Under the pieces are notes generated by a model. The model made no database searches. It was not told the DNA's origin and worked only from the letters and a program-made list of their open reading frames with translations. The position numbers were made by a program, and so were the translations under genes. Source: Cellulomonas biazotea (lineage in GTDB: Bacteria > Actinomycetota > Actinomycetes > Actinomycetales > Cellulomonadaceae). Taken from it: DNA of 55,744 nucleotides. Positions 51,997 through 55,744 of the stretch are shown here, in pieces (position 1 is the first letter of the stretch; each line of letters opens with the position of its first letter). The stretch is from assembly GCF_004306155.1 (NCBI RefSeq), contig NZ_BIMR01000007.1, forward strand, positions 1 through 55,744, given 5' to 3'.

Positions 51997-53016
51997 TCAG
52001 AACGTCAGCAGGACCTTCGTGGCGCGGCGCTCGTCCATCGCCCGGTAGCCCTCGGCGGCCTGCTCGACCGGCAGGGTGAGGTCGAAGACCTTGCCCGGGT
52101 CGATCTCGCGGTCCCAGATGAGCTTGATGAGCTCAGGCAGGAAGCGGCGCACGGGCGCGGGCCCGCCGTGCAGGTGGACGCCGGAGAAGAACATCTCCTC
52201 CCCGGGCAGCGCGACGTCGTGCGCGACACCGACGTACCCGACGTGCCCGCCGGCTCGGGTGGCGCGGATGGCCTGCATCATCGACTCCTGCGTGCCGACG
52301 GCCTCGATGGTCGAGTGCGCGCCGAGGCCGCCGGTGAGCTCCTTGATGCGGGCGACGCCCGCGTCGCCGCGCTCCTCGACGACGTCGGTCGCCCCGAAGT
52401 CACGGGCCAGGGCCTGGCGGTCGGCGTGGCGGGACATCGCGATGATCCGCTCCGCGCCGAGCTGCTTCGCGGCGAGCACCCCGAGCAGGCCGACGGCGCC
52501 GTCCCCGACGACCGCGACGGTCTTGCCCGGACCGACCTCGGCGGCGACGGCCGCGAACCAACCGGTGCCGAGGACGTCGGACGCCGCGAGCAGCGACGGG
52601 ACCAGGTCGGGGTCGGGCGTGCCGGGCGTCGCGACGAGCGTGCCGTCGGCGAGCGGGATGCGGGCGTACTCGGCCTGGGCGCCGGGCTGGGCGCCGGGCT
52701 GCCGGTGCACGCAGTGCGTCTGGTAGCCGGCCCGGCAGATCTCGCAGGTGTTGTCGGACGCGAAGAACGACCCGACGACGAAGTCGCCGACCTGCACGTT
52801 CTCGACGGCCGAGCCGACCTCGTCGACGACGCCCACGTACTCGTGGCCCATCGGCTGGTGGTCGACGTGGTCGGTGCCGCGGTAGGGCCACAGGTCGGAC
52901 CCGCAGATGCAGGTCGCGGCGAGCCGGACGATCGCGTCGGTCGGCTCGACGATCGTCGGGCGGGGGGTGCGGTCGACGCGGACGTCGCCGGACGCGTACA
53001 TGACGACGGCCCGCAT
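51997..53016 (-). CDS. Zinc-dependent alcohol dehydrogenase
   Basis: 339-residue MDR-superfamily dehydrogenase. Catalytic zinc ligands Cys in AATCICGSDLWPYRG and His-Glu in MGHEYVG; structural zinc Cys cluster partial (CEICRAGYQTHC). NAD(P) loop AVVGDGAVGLLGVLAAKQLG and a C-terminal ERRATKVLLTF. It resembles the threonine-dehydrogenase/Zn-ADH group. Start ATG 53016 with GAGAG upstream; ATG 53037 would add seven residues. Divergent from an XRE regulator with a perfect palindrome between. Confidence 0.88.
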   Translation of the reverse strand: MRAVVMYASGDVRVDRTPRPTIVEPTDAIVRLAATCICGSDLWPYRGTDHVDHQPMGHEYVGVVDEVGSAVENVQVGDFVVGSFFASDNTCEICRAGYQTHCVHRQPGAQPGAQAEYARIPLADGTLVATPGTPDPDLVPSLLAASDVLGTGWFAAVAAEVGPGKTVAVVGDGAVGLLGVLAAKQLGAERIIAMSRHADRQALARDFGATDVVEERGDAGVARIKELTGGLGAHSTIEAVGTQESMMQAIRATRAGGHVGYVGVAHDVALPGEEMFFSGVHLHGGPAPVRRFLPELIKLIWDREIDPGKVFDLTLPVEQAAEGYRAMDERRATKVLLTF

Positions 53017-53086
53017 GGTGTTCTCTCGTTCGCTCATGACCTCCACGGAACAGGACCGCCGGAGCGACGGGGAGTCCCTGTCGAGC

Positions 53087-53105
53087 GGTGTACCCGCGGT
53101 ACACC
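53087..53105. promoter_or_regulatory. Candidate XRE operator between adh and the regulator
   Basis: Perfect inverted repeat GGTGTACC-CGC-GGTACACC in the ~138-nt divergent gap. Likely site of the adjacent regulator. Confidence 0.7.
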
Positions 53106-53154
53106 CCTCGCCGTGGCCTCCCTCGCGGGCGCCGACCGGCCTACCGTCGGGAGC

Positions 53155-54039
53155 ATGGACAACCGGGCGGACGTGCGCGAGTTCCTCATGTCGCGGCGCG
53201 CGAAGGTGAGCCCCGAGGCGGCGGGTGTCGTCGGCGGGGCGAACAGGCGCGTGCCGGGGCTGCGGCGCAGCGAGGTCGCGATCCTCGCCGGGGTGAGCGT
53301 CGAGTACTACGCGAAGCTCGAGCGGGGCGCGATCGGCGGGGCGTCGGCGTCGGTCCTGGACGCCGTCGCGCGGGCGCTGCAGCTCGACGACACCGAGCGT
53401 GCGCACCTGTTCGACCTGGCCCGCGCGGCCGACGGCGTCCCGTCGTCGGGCCGGCCCCGCCGCCGGACGGCACGGTCGTCGGCACCCCGGCCAGGCCTGC
53501 AGTGGGCGCTGTCCGCGATCACGGACGGTGTCGCGTTCGTGCGCGACCAGCGTCAGGACCTGCTCGCGACCAACGCGCTGGGGCGGGCGTTCTACTCGCC
53601 CGTCATCGGCGACGGCGGCCGCACCCCGAACCTCGCCCGGTTCCAGTTCCTCGACCCCGTGGCACGCGACTTCTACCCGGACTGGGACCTGTTCGCGGAG
53701 ATGTGTGTCGCGATCATGCGCGCCGAGGCCGGCCGGGACCCGCACGACAAGGGCCTGCAGGACCTCGTCGGCGAGCTCTCCACCCGGAGCGAGACGTTCC
53801 GCCGGCTGTGGGGCGCGCACGACGTCCGGACGCACGGGTCCGGCACCAAGCGGTTCCACCACCCCGTGGTCGGCGACCTGACCCTGGCCTACGAGGAGCT
53901 CGCGATCACCGCCGAGCCCGGTCAGGTGCTGCTCGTCTACACCGCCGAGCCGGGGTCGCCGTCGGCCGAGCGCCTGCGCCTGCTCGCGTCGTGGGCGGCC
54001 GACCCGGTCACCACCGACGCACCGCCGGTCGCCGGATGA
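53155..54039 (+). CDS. XRE-family regulator with MmyB-like ligand domain
   Basis: 294 residues. N-terminal HTH (ADVREFLMSRRAKVSPEAAG, LRRSEVAILAGVSVEYYAKL, ERGAIGGASASVLDAVARAL). C-terminal MmyB-like PAS/ligand domain with ATNALGRAFYSPVIG, FQFLDPVARDFYPDW and GTKRFHHPVVGDLTLAYEEL. These regulators typically control adjacent oxidoreductases; the divergent dehydrogenase is the likely target. TACCGT ends 7 nt before ATG 53155, so leaderless. Confidence 0.9.
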   Translation: MDNRADVREFLMSRRAKVSPEAAGVVGGANRRVPGLRRSEVAILAGVSVEYYAKLERGAIGGASASVLDAVARALQLDDTERAHLFDLARAADGVPSSGRPRRRTARSSAPRPGLQWALSAITDGVAFVRDQRQDLLATNALGRAFYSPVIGDGGRTPNLARFQFLDPVARDFYPDWDLFAEMCVAIMRAEAGRDPHDKGLQDLVGELSTRSETFRRLWGAHDVRTHGSGTKRFHHPVVGDLTLAYEELAITAEPGQVLLVYTAEPGSPSAERLRLLASWAADPVTTDAPPVAG

Positions 54040-54082
54040 CTGCCGGCGGCTGCCGCGCGCACGACCACGGACGGGAGCGGTG

Positions 54083-54667
54083 ATGGACCTGCAGGACTTC
54101 CTCGACCACGTGCGCCGGGGCGCGGTCATCGAGGCCGGCTCCCCTCAGCACGCCTTCCTCCACGAGGCCGCCCAGGAGGCGCTGCGGGTGACCGCCGAGC
54201 TCAACACCGGCTTCCGGACGCCCGACGAGGTCCGCGCCCTGCTGGCCCGGCTGACCGGCCGGCCCGTCGACCCGTCCGTCGCCCTCTTCCCCCCGTTCCA
54301 CTGCGAGTTCGGCAAGAACCTCACGCTCGGCACGGACGTGTTCGTCAACATGGGCTGCCGGTTCCAGGACGCCGGGGGCATCACGATCGGCGACGGGACG
54401 CTCGTCGGCCACGGCTGCACGATCGTCACGCTCAACCACGCGATGGACCCGGCACGGCGCGGCGACATGGTCCCCGCACCGGTCGTCATCGGCCGCTCGG
54501 TGTGGCTCGGTGCCGCCGTGACCGTCGTCCCCGGCGTGACGATCGGCGACGGCGCGGTCGTCGGCGCGGGGGCGGTCGTCACGAAAGACGTCCCCGCCGA
54601 CACCGTCGTCGCGGGCGTCCCGGCCCGCGTCATCCGGCCGACGGGGTTCCGGTCCTCGGAGGCGTGA
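54083..54667 (+). CDS. Maltose/galactoside O-acetyltransferase family (left-handed beta-helix)
   Basis: 194-residue acetyl-CoA-dependent O-acetyltransferase. N-terminal helical Mac domain, then hexapeptide repeats (CEFGKNLTLGTDVFVNMGCR, ITIGDGTLVGHGCTIVTLNH, VIGRSVWLGAAVTVVPGVTI, GDGAVVGAGAVVTKDVPADT). The conserved catalytic His is in LNHAMDP. Substrate probably a sugar or aminoglycoside-like alcohol. ATG 54083 with GGGAG 5 nt upstream. It overlaps the convergent esterase by 38 nt. Confidence 0.9.
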   Translation: MDLQDFLDHVRRGAVIEAGSPQHAFLHEAAQEALRVTAELNTGFRTPDEVRALLARLTGRPVDPSVALFPPFHCEFGKNLTLGTDVFVNMGCRFQDAGGITIGDGTLVGHGCTIVTLNHAMDPARRGDMVPAPVVIGRSVWLGAAVTVVPGVTIGDGAVVGAGAVVTKDVPADTVVAGVPARVIRPTGFRSSEA

Positions 54668-55526
54668 TCGGCGCGGCCGCCGCCGCCACCCCGCCCAGCG
54701 CCCACCGCAGCGCGTCGGGGAGCAGCACGCCCCCGTGGTTCGGGCTGTGCCCGCCGTCGCCGACGACGAGCCGCAGGTCGTACCCCGCCTCGGCCAGCGC
54801 GGCGGCCACCCGCAGGTTCTCCGCGAACCAGTTCCGCGTCGGCGCGTCCCAGCCGAGGTCCCGGTGCGCCGCCTGCAGGAACACCCGCAGCGGCTTGCGG
54901 TCCGCGCGCGCGACGAGGTCCGGGTACGGGTTGCCCCCGGGCATCTGCGCGAAGCTCGACAGGTACGCGACGACCCGCCGGAACCGGTCGGGGCGCAGCC
55001 AGGCAGCCGTGAACGCCGCGTTGCCGCCGCTGCTCCCGCCGCAGACCACCCACCGCTCGGGGTCGTCCGTGACCGCGTACGGCGCGGTGACGAGCGGGAC
55101 GACCTCGTCGAGCAGGAACGTCACGTAGCGGTCGTCGAAGGCGTCGTACTCGACGTTGCGGTTCTTCGGCCGGGGGCTCCCGACGACGACCCCCGGGTCG
55201 ACGAAGACGCCGATCGTGCACGGGATCTCGCCGCGGTGCACGAGGTTGTCGAGGACGACCCCGCCCCGCACCTCACCCGCGGGGTCGAGGTACCACCAGC
55301 CGTCGTTGACGACCAGCAGCGCCGCCGGGACGGATGCGTCGCACCCCGCGGGGACGTGGACCCAGACCTTCCGCGACGTCCCCGGGTAGATCGCGCTGGT
55401 CGTCAGCGTCACCTCGGTCGTCTTCCCGGCCGGGACGTCCGGCCGGCGCTCGGAGTCGGGGCCGTGGGCGTACCGGACGTCCGCGAGGTCGAGCGGGAGC
55501 GGGCGGTACGGCACGGGCGCGGTCAC
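54630..55526 (-). CDS. Esterase (enterochelin-esterase-like, alpha/beta hydrolase)
   Basis: 298-residue esterase of the Fes/EstD-like group. KVWVHVPAGCDASVPAALLV, NDGWWYLDPAGEV, WVVCGGSSGGNAAFTAAWLR (nucleophile Ser in GGSSGG) and a terminal GDGGHSPNHGGVLLPDALRW (His). No signal peptide. I chose GTG 55526 because CAGAGT ends 7 nt before it; longer frames to 55676 are unsupported. Could be a siderophore esterase or a carbohydrate acetyl/feruloyl esterase; the gene context does not decide. Confidence 0.75.
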   Translation of the reverse strand: MTAPVPYRPLPLDLADVRYAHGPDSERRPDVPAGKTTEVTLTTSAIYPGTSRKVWVHVPAGCDASVPAALLVVNDGWWYLDPAGEVRGGVVLDNLVHRGEIPCTIGVFVDPGVVVGSPRPKNRNVEYDAFDDRYVTFLLDEVVPLVTAPYAVTDDPERWVVCGGSSGGNAAFTAAWLRPDRFRRVVAYLSSFAQMPGGNPYPDLVARADRKPLRVFLQAAHRDLGWDAPTRNWFAENLRVAAALAEAGYDLRLVVGDGGHSPNHGGVLLPDALRWALGGVAAAAAPITPPRTGTPSAG

Positions 55527-55744
55527 GGCCGTGACTCTGCCGGACCGGTCAGGCCACCGGCACGGTGATTCACCGGGACGCCGTGCGGACGGGCCGACCG
55601 GCCGGACGTTCACCCGCAGGTTGCTCCCGGTGGACCACCGCTCGGCCAACCGGGCGAACCAGGGCGAATCCGGCATCGGCCAGGCCGCAGTGACGGCACA
55701 CTCGACGTCGACGCACCTCCGCGCCCCCTCGACGCCCCCCCCCC
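55527..55744. other. Right-edge intergenic region ending in a C run
   Basis: About 218 nt with no supportable gene. A run of at least ten C residues finishes the window; such a homopolymer at the very end may be a contig edge or sequencing artefact. The rest holds scattered short inverted GC repeats only. Confidence 0.5.

Overview
This is a very GC-rich window with heavy G/C use at third codon positions, many GTG starts and many apparently leaderless genes. It is typical of a high-GC actinobacterium. A secreted CBM2-GH5 cellulase, a GH3 beta-glucosidase, a dnaK-grpE-dnaJ-hspR heat-shock operon with HAIR boxes, and Pro/Thr-rich linkers point to the Cellulomonadaceae (Cellulomonas-like). I see no rRNA, tRNA, CRISPR array, phage module or intact insertion sequence. 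The window ends in a run of C, which may be a contig edge.

Layout. 1-5.1 kb: beta-glucosidase and a solute-binding lipoprotein, divergent from a TetR regulator with a palindromic operator between them. 5.2-9.2 kb: OmpR-type two-component system, a tiny ORF and a convergent FGGY sugar kinase. 9.2-14 kb: three tandem paralogous secreted repeat proteins. 14.1-18.4 kb: dnaK-grpE-dnaJ-hspR with two HspR (HAIR) sites. 18.4-25.5 kb: an accessory-looking stretch with direct repeats resembling an insertion-sequence end, a HEAT-repeat protein, three GNAT acetyltransferases (one without a stop at the expected end), a histidine-phosphatase variant, small uncharacterised genes and an FG-GAP secreted protein. 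25.5-30.7 kb: ECF sigma factor with a membrane partner, SGNH hydrolase, YciI protein, a protein with four cold-shock domains, a GNAT remnant and another GNAT. 30.8-32.5 kb: the cellulase. 32.5-55.7 kb: a series of regulator/effector pairs (PadR-membrane protein, WYL-hydrolase, TetR-hydrolase, VapBC, ArsR-SRPBCC, MerR-MFS, HxlR-VOC, XRE-dehydrogenase), plus Lgt, DoxX, RidA, an AraC/GyrI regulator, an unusual SDR and esterases.

How the genes work together. The beta-glucosidase, binding protein, cellulase and sugar kinase fit plant-polysaccharide use. The right half is dominated by one-component regulators placed beside their likely targets, and most have a clear palindrome at the promoter. Many promoters place a -10-like hexamer six or seven bases before the start codon, so leaderless transcription appears common. 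The most unusual items are a MerR regulator with a sliding-clamp-like C-terminus behind 19-bp-spacer promoters, a protein with four cold-shock domains, an SDR with a zinc-knuckle N-terminus and no catalytic Tyr, a duplicated dehydratase-like/VOC protein, a possible 17-residue leader peptide followed by a hairpin, and the triplicated secreted repeat proteins.
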